This document shows, piece by piece, positions 1-11,420 of a stretch of 64,000 nucleotides of DNA. Positions within the stretch are counted from its first letter, which is position 1, and each line of letters opens with the position of its first letter. This DNA comes from Sclerodactyla briareus. Lineage: Eukaryota > Echinodermata > Holothuroidea > Dendrochirotida > Sclerodactylidae. Made by a program: the position numbers and the translations under genes. The DNA is taken from positions 186,001-250,000 of the forward strand of contig JAODTK010001555.1 in the NCBI GenBank assembly GCA_026419785.1, in the 5' to 3' direction. The notes under the pieces are model-generated. The model did no database searches, was not told where the DNA came from, and was given only the letters and a program-made list of their open reading frames with translations.

Positions 1-210
1 CCCCTCATATTTGAGAATCGAATGTCTGATTGAAGCGGAATTAGTTTCAATTCCAAACTCTAGGTTTTAGCTGGTGAATCGATTCTATGTTTTATGGGTG
101 GGACGAAGCAATGTCAAACGCAAACGGGAAAACGAATATAATGTAAATAAATGTAACACAATCTACATTCAAAGATATGAACGAGTATAGTATTCCTTAT
201 CCGCTGACGA

Positions 211-304
211 ATGTATGTATGTATGTAGTATGTATGTATGTATGTATGTATGTATGTATGTCTGTATGTATGTATGTATGTATGTATGTATGTATGTATG
301 TATT
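211..304. repeat. (ATGT)n microsatellite
   Basis: A run of about 23 ATGT units with a few imperfect units. It is typical animal microsatellite DNA with no coding meaning. Confidence 0.97.
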
Positions 305-923
305 TGACACCTGGCTATATTGTTATGGCTAGGTACCAAGTTTGAAGGCAGTGAAGCATCTGGTGTTGTTGCATATTTTTGGCTAATATTCAGCTATGTC
401 AATTCGATGACATAATTGTTGGAGTAAATTTTATTGAAAGACCGTTGGGTTCCTGATCATGTGTCTCCAACGGAATGAAAAGTGTTGGGGGTGGTGACCA
501 GAAACAATCTGTGGATATGGGAATCAAAACAGATGGAACGGTACCAACAGAAAGCGAATATCCTATCACATAACGATGTGAGTTTAAGTCACCGGTTAAC
601 GCTCTCATTATAACAATGGTGTATCGGAGCAGTAGCGTCGAAATAGCTCATTCAGTTTATTATTCCGGTGAGAGTTCATGACTTTCGCCGTTCTTATGAG
701 TTCACCCTCCCACCCACATCCAAAAGTGGCAGTCATCGACCCAAACATAGACCAGACTGGACGTGAAGTAAAATCAAAAAAGAAGTTGTCCAATGGAACA
801 AGGTTCCTGAATACGCAGTAGTCGATGTGAACGTTTCCTTCCAGCTATCATTCTTGTGATTGTTTTATGTCGTTTGGTGTGTTACGTAAACTACGGAACA
901 GAAATTAGGGATGCAACAAAATG
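305..923. other. no recognisable feature
   Basis: Unique-looking sequence. Short open frames on the minus strand show no family motif, codon bias or splice context that I can recognise. Confidence 0.6.
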
Positions 924-1032
924 CAAACAAACAAACAAACAAACAAACAAACAAACAAACAAACAAACAACAAACAAACAAAACCAAACAAACAACGAAC
1001 AAACAAACAAAACAGACAAACGAACGAACAAA

Positions 1033-1063
<31 letters not shown>

Positions 1064-1067
1064 ATAG
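924..1067. repeat. compound (CAAA)n/(AAAT)n microsatellite
   Basis: CAAA units with interruptions run to about 1029, then change into AAAT units up to 1066. On the minus strand all three frames are open and give low-complexity Leu/Phe/Cys/Tyr strings. These are artefacts of the repeat, not membrane proteins. Confidence 0.97.
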
Positions 1068-2389
1068 AAAAAACGAATATGAAAACAAATAGAAACCGCA
1101 CAATTCAGTGGTATGGGCATGAACGAGCCCACACATGGGCAATGCATACAAAGGCTAACATCCAGCTAGTGTTGTTCCAAGCGATGTTCTATATGCTGTC
1201 ATGTTCCATACAAATGCCGGTACTACTGCAGACTTCACATGAATCGTGGGAATCGATCCGTTTCCTTCCTATGATGAAATCGCTATCTCTAGATTCCTCT
1301 ACTAACAATTTCAAAAAACAATGTTAACAACCCAACTGCCTGCCCAACTCATGCGTACTGGACGACTGCATTGCCACTGGTTCCTATGTGCTTTATTTTG
1401 AAATAAACCCAAATATATACATAGAATATAAAGTGTAACAACGTCACACTTGGACAACCCGGGATGTTATTTCATGTATTCATTGTTCATTTTGTTGAAT
1501 AAGGCAGCATTTAGGAATAGTTATGTTGTCTCTCTCCCATTAAAGTAACCGCCAACACCTACCAACCCACTACAGCAATCCTCTCCCATGGGAAATAAAA
1601 GTATTCGAGGTGAAAATAATGTGTGAAATTCAATGAAAAAACATTGTTTGGCAGTGTTGGCAAGATACATCATTTATTATTGCATGATGGGAGGATGCTT
1701 CCGATCTTGCGCAATACACATGCACAAAATTCACAGACTGTAACTCTGTAACGGAAAGTCGAATGAACCTCGGGTTCGGACTGACGCATTAAGTTTGTCT
1801 GGCTATTATATAGACTTATAATCCTCTGAGTTGTCCTTTAACTCCAAGACTAATATCACTAACAATCTAACATTCCACATTATTGAGAAGATTACAGCTG
1901 ATGCGCACTGTTCCAGTATTTTCTGATTGGCTAGTTGTATGTAATGCAGCATTTTATTCTTTGGTATGGTTGGGGATTTAATTAGGGCTAGGGATTAATG
2001 TTAGTGTAGCAGAAAAAACATTATTTCTTACGAAATTTATCCGAATATTACCAGGTAACGGCTGGTTAATGGTTTCCCAAACTCCCAAGGAGCACAAATG
2101 TACGTACTGATCACTTTGACAGCAAATCCAGGATGTCAGTACTTGTAAAGTGTCGTGTTCACTACCAACTCTGCTGAATAAGCACCACGTTCATTGGGGA
2201 TATCATTCGTTAAAGGCGCTGGATGAACATTCAGTTCTGTAGATAGTTAGCCTATCTGTCAAAAGTCATTATGTGATTATGCTGATGTGCCCTCACTAAC
2301 TAATAGCAAAATGTTCTACATATATAACAACGTTCTCCTTGATGGGCTGTTGTATTGTGGAAAGACCAATTATATACTCATTAATCGGG
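1068..2389. other. no recognisable feature
   Basis: AT-rich DNA with scattered stops in all frames. I see no exon with convincing splice sites and no repeat shared with the rest of the window. Confidence 0.55.
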
Positions 2390-3010
2390 TCAGCAATCGG
2401 AGGGATGGACGGATCCCCCCGTGAAGATTGCACTACATTATTTTGGGGGTAGAGTCAAAAGTCATCTAAGGTCACAGAAACCCTATATGTTTCCCGTGTG
2501 GATTCGGGGTCATGATGTGGTAGAAAAAGAGGGAATTCCGAAGAATAGATATTTCGACAACTTTTAGCTTGTGATCACGATAACTCGACCCCACCTAGAT
2601 GGATGGAACTCTCACTACTCACGTCGGCTCCCCATAATGAATAAATGGACTCTATTGTTTTGGGGTAAGTTCAAAAGTCATTTGAGTTCAACTGAGGTCA
2701 ACGTTAGAGACCTTGAGATCACGATAAGTCAAGAGCATCGGTCTGATCGAGCTTGAATGTGGTATGTAGCTTGGTGGAGTACAAATTTTCACTGTCCTTG
2801 ATTGGAGTCCTTTGGCATAGCAGTGCGAATGTTATAAAAAAATCAGCATGTTAGAATTTCACCTTATTTCCACATGTGTGGATCAAGCTCTACTTGCTAT
2901 GTGGGATCCCCATGATGAGTACTTGGTCTATATTGCTTTGGGGTGCAGGCAAATGCCATCTGAGGTCATTGACCATCAAGGCAGTCAAGGAATCACTAAG
3001 CCTTTCACTC
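2390..3010 (+). repeat. ~170-bp tandem repeat family A (AGGTCA-rich), + orientation
   Basis: At least three diverged units. Each has a GATCACGATAA / GATGGATGGA-like start, a CCCCATAATGA block, TTGTTTTGGGG, then AAAAGTCAT..GAGGTCA half-sites and a closing GATCACGATAAGTC. The unit at about 2567-2760 aligns almost end to end with the reverse complement of 31.86-32.05 kb, so the same family occurs elsewhere in opposite orientation. Open frames inside it are by-products of the repeat. Units are heavily diverged, so this is an old array. Confidence 0.75.
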
Positions 3011-4639
3011 CTGTTTTTTCGATTGCTCTACTTCGCCGTGATTCGCGCGCTAATTCTCGATCAAACGATAAGAGATATTCGATGACCCCAAGGCAGTGAC
3101 CCAGAGCTGAGAAGCATCAAATAAAGTAACAAGAATGTCAGTGTTCAATCTTGACACAAATATCAGTATCGTCTGTCAAGGCTAATGTCTAAATAAGTAA
3201 TATAGAGGGGGTAGTGGGGGTTGGATGATACGGTGTCAGGCTATTTGACCTCGTTATGGCCCCCTTCGAGGAAGATATTTCGATCGCTCGTCTGCGTGGG
3301 GTTCGCTCCCCGCAAAGAATGAATAGACTATAAATATAGTTCATCATTAAATTACTATACTACCATTATTTGGAATCGGGACAGCGTTTACCTAATTCAT
3401 AGGAATTTCAATTCACTGTTTTATGGACTCAAATATTTATTTCTTGTAATAAAATGAATAGGCTTAAAATTCCCAATTATTTAAGTTAGTCAACAAGAAT
3501 CCACGGGTGACCGTAGACCTGATTCCGAATATATGTTCAATATCCTTAAACATTTCTTATAGTGTTATATTTACAGAATCAGATTTTCAGGTTCTTGCAC
3601 TTCGACACTTCAAACATTGAACCATCTTCTGTATAATTGGGTACACGGGTTTCTTTGTTAACCACAGATGCAACATCGTCCTGACCCTGACAGTATAATC
3701 CAAAGGTACTGCAATAAAAATAGGTTTGGCATTTTGGAAATGTCGCTTCAAGAACAAAAACACAAATGTGTAGTGATTCTGTTATATATATATATCAATT
3801 TTTTTTACACAGAACTCGCATCCATTAGGAACAAATAGTTAAATTATGGTTTAATCAACGGTCTAGTGTGGTTTACCCACATGGAAATGCACAAGGCTTA
3901 ATTCGAGTGACGTTCAGCCCACGAGGAATGCATTATCGTGTGAATAAACCATAACCGGACGGTGATTAACCCCGTTCATTCATACAGCAGTTCGTGATGG
4001 AAACAAAAAACCCGGATTCTACCACATTTTGCTGGAACAGTAACCCCTGATGACAATGTAAAACAGTTTGTATATGTTCACGAGAGGCTAAATAACAAAG
4101 TAACGACAACAATGCGCGCGTTGGAATTCTCCCTCGGGTCCACCACATGTAGCAACACACATACAGCACACACAAGAACCTTTCACGGAGAACATTTTTA
4201 ATTTGTATACTATGTACAAAAAAAAACAACACATTCGAATGTTGGTGTCTTTTCTTCATGTGGAAGTTTATAATTGGCCAATAGGAAAGCACATTAACTC
4301 AAAATCATCGACTGTGTGATTCGCTCACATCTTTATGACTGACATAATTCCTAAAATGAGGATGTTGCTTATAAGGTTCAGGTTCCCCGTGATAGATTGC
4401 GATTCTGTACAGTTCTATGTCGAGTAGGGAGTTCCTCAGTTTTGGATTCATACAAGGCATGTGATATGGTAAGAAACTAGAATAAATAATGAATAGCTAC
4501 TACACAGCAAGCAGTTGGCAACCTTTTTTTTCTGTCGTGATCAACATGAAATACTACACAAGAGAATAAAGATGTGTAGTGATTACTAACTGCAACGTAT
4601 ACTTGCCTAATTTGAACTGTTTGCCTACCCCGGATTTTG
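3011..4639. other. no recognisable feature
   Basis: Mixed AT-rich DNA with short poly(T)/poly(A) runs. The minus-strand open frame near 3966-4292 (108 codons) has no motif I recognise and is within chance length. Confidence 0.5.
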
Positions 4640-4930
4640 TATACCAATTTTTACCTCGAAAGTTTGCCTCTTCTGGCATTGAATGACCTCCATCTGGTAA
4701 AACAAAACAAGGCTCACCTGTTTAAATTAGCAAGTCGCATGCCTACTTCCAAGGGGAGTGATGCTGATAACGGGCTCTCGAGCAATCCCGTTTTGTCTCT
4801 CCTGACTTCGAACTGGTACACGAACAATAGTACTCCTCTCTTTATCTGCAACCTACATGCCTGATTTGAGGTTGATTGATGCTCGCAATCTCTGGATATC
4901 GTGTTCACAGCCTCTTTCGTTTTTGTCTGA
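4640..4930 (+). repeat. 120-140-bp tandem repeat family B, left block
   Basis: Two diverged units. Each has a CATGCCTRMTTTGARGTT-type start, a GATATCGTGYTCACAGGC core, CTCTCCTGACCTTGA, and an ACTGGTACC..AACAATAGTACTCCTCTC end. The CATGCCT starts lie near 4738 and 4857, a spacing of about 119 bp. The same unit returns at 6.1-6.7 kb. Confidence 0.75.
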
Positions 4931-4935
4931 CCTTG

Positions 4936-4963
4936 AATATTATTATTATTATTATTATTATTA

Positions 4964-4996
<33 letters not shown>

Positions 4997-5005
4997 CATC
5001 ATTAA

Positions 5006-5096
<91 letters not shown>
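4936..5096. repeat. mirrored (TTA)n / (TAA)n tract
   Basis: About 60 bp of TTA/ATT repeats is followed, after a short ATCATC hinge near 4996-5002, by about 90 bp of TAA/AAT repeats with occasional TACTAA units. The two halves are complementary, so the strand can fold into one long AT hairpin. Iso/Asn-rich open frames across it are repeat artefacts. Confidence 0.95.
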
Positions 5097-6105
5097 GGTG
5101 ACTCTTAGAGCGCAGGTTCCAAAGTTTCTCAATGCGCTGTACGGGCGATGGAACCAAACACTAATTCACAATGTCAGACTGTAATGACTACGGGAAAACA
5201 ATAGGGTAAATTAAAGGGGCATTGTCAGGTGTAACTGGCAAACAAGCCGTGACGTCGTTTTCATGATGCCACAACGAAAAACCGCCTCTGTGCAATTCAT
5301 TATCAATAGGGTATATCGTCACTATAATGTTATATCAATGCAATAATTCCGATGTACCGTCGTGCTATTCTTTTTTCGCTGTGGTATGTAACATTATTCG
5401 CTGAGGTTAAGGCACCGTATTGCCGGTTTGAATGTAAATAACGGGATAAAAGCTACACATTTTCAGTTCAGGGTTCTTTCATATAGGTGCGTTTCGAAGA
5501 AATCTGAGTTGATTTGAATTCTACGGATTCAGGAAGCCAATTAAGGCTCATCAAAGGACCCTGGCCGTCTCGATCGGGATGAGCACTGCCTTTCTTCTCG
5601 ACTGGTGCTCAGATGATATCGAGGCAGGGGTGTAACCAAGACGCATTATCAAACTCATGGCAGATTCAAAATCTCTGTGCTCAACTCATTCGTTCGGTAT
5701 CTTCAAACGTGAATATGGTTAGTTAAAACCATGGTTAGTTTAAGAGTAAAATCACACAGTAACAAAAACACTGATGTTAGATTTGGAATCCGTGTGCTTG
5801 AGTCACCCGAAAGGTGTTGTCAAACATTGATGTTAGTGTTCTGGATGAAAAAGTTTTTCCCAATGGTGGAAGGGGCTATGTTTGTTCATGCCTCTAGCAA
5901 AACAAATGCCGGGAATTTTTGCGACCGACACGGGGGCAGTTTTCCTTTTAAAATGCTCATACTAGCCGTCATACCAGCAAGAGAATAGTCACGAAATTTT
6001 GGACCCTACAACATCGTACTCGCAAGTATTTTCGTTCTAGCTTCCATCGATCTCGAATGACCATGAACTGATGTTAGTAAACAAGGGTCTTATTTTTATA
6101 TACGT
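5097..6105. other. no recognisable feature
   Basis: Unique-looking sequence between the two blocks of repeat family B. An 85-codon frame at 5731-5988 has no recognisable domain. Confidence 0.5.
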
Positions 6106-6700
6106 AACCTACAAGCCTACTTTGAAGTTGATTTATGCTTGTAATTTTCAGATATCGTGCTCATAGGCTTCTCCGTGTTTCTCCTCTCCTGACCTTGATT
6201 GACCTTGTAAGGGTTCCTCCGCCTTATAAGTGCATTCTTGATGTCTATTCGATGTTTGCCATCCAATGATATCGTGCTCACAGGCATTCCCGTTGTTGCC
6301 CTCTCCTCACCTCGAATACCTAACATATAACAAACTGCAAGGGTTCTTCCTCTCAGTATAGGCAATTGAAATGCCTAATTTGAACTTCGTAACGTTCGTA
6401 ATCACCCAGTATCGTGCTCACGAGCATTTCTATGTTTGGGTTCCCCTGACATTGATTAACCTTGAACTGATACCAAAAACAATAACTCCTCTCTCTCTCC
6501 TCTCCCATAAGTCTTGTTTGTCTTGGGGGTTTGTTCCTGTCTGGTACTATGCAGACACCAACTAGTTGGTTATCACTGCATAGGGAACAGCACACAACAG
6601 GCACAAGCTTATTGAAGAGTCAGAGTTGAAGAGTTGATAGGAAACCTACATCTCTAATTTGGACGTTTGTTCTCTGGAAATACTGTGCTCACTATAGCAA
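6106..6700 (+). repeat. 120-140-bp tandem repeat family B, right block
   Basis: Units recur with ATCGTGCTCA cores near 6153, 6269 and 6410 and a worn one near 6682 (spacings of roughly 117-140 bp and more). They share the GCCTAMTTTGAAGTT, CTCCTGACCTTGATTGACCTTG and AGGGTTCYTCC parts of the unit seen at 4.64-4.93 kb. The block is interrupted at 6.51-6.62 kb by a LINE 3' end, so the LINE inserted into the older array. Confidence 0.75.
6510..6620 (-). mobile_element. LINE 3' end, 5'-truncated (same family as 49.3-50.3 kb)
   Basis: The stretch CTATGCA..CACCAACTAG..GGTTATCACTGCATAGGG..ACA..CAACAGGCA..CACAAGC matches the last ~80 bp of the LINE at 49.35-49.43 kb nearly base for base, in the same (minus-strand) orientation. 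A short CTTGT-like tail (GTCTTGTTTGTCTTG) sits at its 3' side, as in the longer copy. Only the 3' end is present, typical of failed target-primed reverse transcription. Confidence 0.7.
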
Positions 6701-8882
6701 GCGTCACACACACGCACATAATGAATAGTAGAACTAAACGATAAATATTTTTATAATCAAATTAAACGAGTCAAAACATCCTCACTTTGATATGCTACAC
6801 TCGAATGAATATAATATCGGTGATCACGCCCCGGTGGAGTTACTAGAATAAAGGGTAAGGGGTGGGGGGGGGGGGGGACGGAACCATTAACTTCAACACC
6901 TCCTTTATGACCTCAAAAAAGTATTGTCAGTGTAATGTTGAAATGATCGGTTGTGGGCCATTTTATAAATATATAAGGAAGCATCGGTACTATCTGGATT
7001 GGAGAATAAGGCGCAATTTTATGAAAAAACATGGGCTAAAATGCGTACTGAAAGTAAATTAGTAGATTTCACGCATTACATTCCAGTGAATATCGAACGA
7101 ATTCCCTGTTTTTACTGCAAGCCATTATCAATCGTAGCAAACACAAGCAACGAATTTGAACAATGGAATGTTATCACAAAATATAACCTATAGCAAGCCA
7201 ACGTAATATTACGCAGTTGGGGGTGGGGGCGGGTCCATTTTGCCTTTACGCCCAGGAATTCGTTTCACCTCGCATTCACTATATCAACATTCACTTTATG
7301 ATGAACGTGGGGTATCCCTACATGATATTTGACATAAATGCATTGGCAAACTTCTCTCTGAGTAAACATGGACACCGTTCAGAAACGGGGGGAGGAAACG
7401 TTACCTGCCTGTTTTGACAACCGGAACCCCACCCCCACCCCCAAAAAAATCACGGGAAATGATCTACTGGTATTAATTTCGACGGTTGTAACAGCCACAT
7501 GGTGACATATTTCTTCCAATTATTATTAGAAAATCGACGATAAAATTCCTTTCAGTGTAAATTAGCGTTTTAACCCGGGGGTCCGTTTAACCCATGTTCT
7601 CCTATGACCGAAACAAGAAATGAGCCTTACATACTTTCACGGCTGTTCTTGTTTCGAGTGAATATAGAGGGCGCAATCAAACTTTGCTTCGCGAAGAGAT
7701 TCACGACACTTAAAAATGATCAACCCTGTTTGAACTCACTGGTGAACAGACACGGTCTCAGCGACAGCAATCTGATGTCGCATGGGTATAACGGTACCGC
7801 TAGATGGTGGAATGCACCCCCTCGACCAGTGGGTGGTGGTGCTCATTTTGATTCCATGGAGATTGACGCCACTGCTGACTCGTTGCACGAATACTTGTCG
7901 GCTCTGCTCAACAATTCGGAAGTACATGGATTTTATCACCCCATTTGGCGTGCATTGTGCACACTGACATTAGCTTGTTTAGGCAGTTCGTCTCCATACA
8001 TGACCTATACCAATGTTCCACGATAGAGGGGAAGGGGTACTGGAACTGACGCGTTACACAGAAGAAGGGGCGAACTAGATGAATGAGTTAAATATCGATA
8101 GACGACCCATGGACATGTCTTGTATCACAATGCTATCATTCCCTCCAGTCGCCGTTTGCAAGTGATCGCGAGCACTTTGATTAACCCCAACCAGCATGGA
8201 GACCCAGGGTCACAGAAGACATCGTATTCGGGTTGTTGTCATTTTGCAGACCTCACCCCCCCCCCCTCCCCTGTTTTCAAACATTTCTAGCGCATGTGAC
8301 CTATTTCTGAGCCAAGTTACGTCCCATTTTGGATTGTACGGGCTCGGGTTGAGATTCTATTCCCTATCCAGTGATTGAAGTTGATCGAGGAAGACGATTA
8401 AAGTAGATTCGTGTAAAACATTTGAAACTTTATAGACGGCATCGCAGAGAAGTCAGTCAGTAAGCGGGAGATCGCAAAAAACAGTATCCCACAACACTCC
8501 GTAAGTACTCAATTGAGGCGCAACGAAGGCGGACTGAATTACTTTTTAATTCTGCTAACACATTCCTAATTTGTGCCCTCGATGCCGTCTCGACTCCGCC
8601 CCTTCTATTTCGTCACTCATCGTCTTCCGTCATGTACCTCGTGTCGTGATTCGCCAACCTAAGGAAAAACAAAAGAATAAACCGCCAACACCGACCTTAC
8701 TCATGGTGCTAAGTTCCTGGAGAACTCCAAAACAAAACGTTGGTATAGCGTTACACCATGACGTCTAACAGTCTAAACGAGTACCACCATTCCGCAAACC
8801 CACGTATTGAACACACTCGTTGAAACTGAACGCCGGTTATTAGGGCTCGTCGTATTGGTGTATTTACGCGTGCGCATGAGGC
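6701..8882. other. no recognisable gene; homopolymer runs
   Basis: Holds a poly(G) run at 6864-6877 and a C-run near 8256-8268. The longest frame (7604-8026, 140 codons) lacks any recognised motif, and a few frames of that length are expected by chance in a window of this size. Confidence 0.5.
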
Positions 8883-8889
8883 TATATAA
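8883..8889 (+). promoter_or_regulatory. TATA box candidate upstream of the Dickkopf-like gene
   Basis: TATATAA in a GC-richer setting (GGCTATATAACAGACC), about 30 bp upstream of a pyrimidine-rich CTCAACC initiator-like site. It lies 370 bp before the candidate first coding exon. Position and spacing fit a core promoter. No transcript evidence is available. Confidence 0.35.
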
Positions 8890-9256
8890 CAGACCTCGCT
8901 CAACCTTGGGAGCTCAGAAGCGACTTTGAGTTTAAATACTTCACACCTATCGTCGAGCCTGGTATATACTACACCGATATTGCAATATATATTGCGGATT
9001 AGTGTAGAAAATATCTGATCCGAAGAAATACACTTAGTTATTGTACGACGATTTCGCCGGTGCTTATTATTACAGGAATTACACCACACACCGACCTGCC
9101 GGAGAAAAGTACTTCAAAATTTAGACATATTTGGAGGAACGAAGATATTCTTTATTTTCACCGTCTCGAGCTGCAGGAAGGAGAGAAGCGGACTCGTGAG
9201 AGTTTGTGGACAATGGAGCTGGGCAAAACTCAGTATCAAGTAGACTATTTTTGCAG

Positions 9257-9473
9257 TCTATAATCGTGTGCTTTCTTATGTGTACCTGTTCCGTTATGAG
9301 AACGCAATGTTTCAGAGTGGAGTTTGCGGATGAAGTGACCCAAGTGGTTGATAATAGGATTAACGAAGTTCTTTCGCTCCTCTTGGACTTACCCGTTGAG
9401 CGTAGCACGGAACATTTACAACATAACAACGAGTTAGGAGAAAATTTAGACAGAGAAAAAGATTCCCAGAGTT
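9257..9473 (+). CDS. candidate N-terminal exon of a secreted protein (Dickkopf-like gene)
   Basis: An open frame runs from a TTTTTGCAG acceptor (ends 9256) to a strong donor TT|GTAAGT at 9474. It encodes a hydrophobic stretch (IIVCFLMCTC) followed by an acidic, helix-prone segment with ADEVTQVVDNRINEVLSLLL. Hydrophobic leader plus charged helix is how Dickkopf-3-type proteins begin. The first in-frame ATG inside the exon is at 9278. Alternatively, a start in an upstream exon supplies the beginning of the signal peptide. The exon ends in phase 1 while the cysteine exon at 11089 needs phase 0, so either another exon lies between or the two do not join. The link to the Dickkopf exon is by position and character only. 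Confidence 0.4.
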
Positions 9474-11088
9474 GTAAGTATTTGTTTTACCTAATATTTA
9501 TGTTATTAGGCTATTATTCGCTTGCAATAAGAAACGTCCAGTAGTGCACGAAAATGGGGGGGGGATTCAATCTTACCCTTCTCGCAGAAATGAGCATACT
9601 GTTATATCAAAATTATTCCTCAAAATTTTGCCGCGAATTCTAGTAATTTTTCCTAACTTGATTCCCGAATTCCATGCATGTCCCGCATTGACAGCCCTGG
9701 CTTCAGACTGAAACCTTCCACTGTAAATCACACTTTGATGTTTGCAATGCAGGCCGGTTTCACACCTAACACAATATCTGGAGGTTTCGTGGGGGTTATT
9801 CTGGGTTTCCCCACGCCGACTCGAGTGTCCCACAATAGTTGATTGTCGTCTGATAGAATCTCAACAACTCCATTGCACCTTGAGGTTTATTCCCGTAGTT
9901 GAGCAGTTAAGGGAACTAAAATATCGGCAGAATGCCTTCATATAATCGGAGATTGTAATCGCGTCCGGATTCGGTTGTGCGAGGTAACCCAATATTTGGA
10001 GCTCGTGACCACGGAAAGTTCGTCCAGCCACACGGCCGAACAAGCATTCTATGTTCAACAAAATGCTGAGAATGTTTTATTTCTATTTTCAGCTATCATT
10101 AAAAAACAGAAGTTGGCTATATTCCACCTAATGCTAATTTCACGTGGGTGCACTGAGAGACATATAGGATAAATATACGAAGTGAAACGGTACGAATGTC
10201 TTTTTCTTCATAAAAAGGAATGTTTTTAAAGATTAATCTCGAAAAATATGAAAGAAGTTGAAAAACAAGGACAAGATTCCGATGGATAACATGTTCAACC
10301 TTCTTTAACCTGGAATGTTGATAACTATCAGAATGCGGATTCTGGTTTCAAGTGCAAGGGCAAAGGTCCAACTGTACTGTAAATATGGCTATTGGTCGTT
10401 GAGTGTGGGAATCAAACATTTAACAATCAAAAGAATCCTGGATATTCTGAACTCGTGGAAGATCCAGGGTAATGGAGATACCAATCTTCGACGAGGCAAC
10501 ATTTTAAAGGGCGCTCTGCTCCTGAAAAAAAGACGATTTTTTTTATTGCTTTTCTTGTGTTAAAGAAAAAAACGTTCCTAAAATGTTTACTGTAGTTGCC
10601 TTTAAAGGGATAAAAAATTATACCTCTTTCTATGCAAACGTCGTGTATCCTGATATTGGTTCTAGTGTTGATACTTAGTCCACCGAAACACCGAACTACC
10701 GAAGTGTTAGCTGTGCAAACTTTACTGACCTAAAAATGGTTGAATTATGTAGACCTGTGTTTTGCTGTAGTACTAGTGTAGTGTCCCCCTACCGAGTTGT
10801 AAGTAAACTCCTGTTACCTTTAGGTTGATGCAGTCCGGTAAAATGCTTTCATAGGGTGCGGATTTTTATTTCTGCGCGTTCCTATGACAACGCTACCTTG
10901 CACGCGATATGGTCACGGTCCTATAGCACAAACTATTCATTCCCTTTTGCGTGAATATTTTTGTGCCTAATTCGGAGATTCCACAACGAACATTTTTCAG
11001 TACGACCACTTGAAGCGAGATACCTCTCTCAATCAATGTATATACGATTCATTGCGTCTTATTTAATTTCATTGTTGTTTCCTTGCAG
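9474..11088 (+). other. intron-like interval of the Dickkopf-like gene
   Basis: Bounded by a consensus donor (GTAAGT) and a consensus acceptor (TTGTTTCCTTGCAG). AT-rich, with no frame that shows the first cysteine-rich domain expected in vertebrate Dickkopf proteins. A poly(G) run lies at 9555-9563. Confidence 0.4.
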
Positions 11089-11420
11089 CCATTAGAGCGC
11101 TGTAGCAGTGATACCGACTGCCCGAGAACACACTGCTGTGCGAGGAAATTCGGCGTCAACGTATGTAGACCGAGGGCGCAGCCAGACAAGTTTGCAAAAT
11201 GGGCTACTACGATCGATTAGCTCCTGACGTACTCGTCACAACGTGCCATGCGAGGAGGGGACGCGCTGCAGGAGGATGAAGGGCAATCCAAGCAGAGCGT
11301 ATGCGTAGCCTACGGGAGGTAAGACTTATTTCACCGCCGATATACGGTGACGACGACGAAAATGAGGAGCGACTCCGAGCACGGGACGCTCTTCCGTCCC
11401 GCGGGGTCATCTTCGCCTCT
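11089..11420 (+). CDS. Dickkopf-type C-terminal cysteine-rich domain exon (colipase fold)
   Basis: After a strong acceptor (TTTCCTTGCAG) the frame reads C-SSDTD-C-PRTH-CC-ARKFGVNV-C-RP. This spacing, C-x5-C-x4-CC-x8-C-x-P, is that of the Dickkopf C-terminal domain, and CCAR-F----C-P is the same residue pattern as Dkk1/2/4. Farther on, in other frames, come VCKMGYYDRLAPDVLVTTC and CEEGTRCRRMKG, which fit the family's later cysteines (..GQVC.., C-x-C-x-EG-x-x-C-R). An acidic tail with YGDDDENEERLRARD follows near 11340-11380 and recalls the Dkk3 C-terminus. Dickkopfs are secreted Wnt-pathway modulators that bind LRP5/6 through this domain. The frame changes twice within about 65 bases (near 11187 and 11246), so either the assembly has indel errors or the gene is decaying. 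Prokineticin is the alternative family. Subfamily is not resolvable. Confidence 0.6.

Noticed and set aside
865-1151. Three overlapping minus-strand frames that look like membrane proteins
   Set aside because: They are translations of the CAAA/AAAT microsatellite in three frames.
4857-5184. Poly-Ile / poly-Asn frames
   Set aside because: Translations of the mirrored TTA/TAA tract.
7604-8026. 140-codon + strand frame
   Set aside because: No motif, no coding pattern and no splice context. A few frames of this length are expected by chance in 64 kb of this composition.
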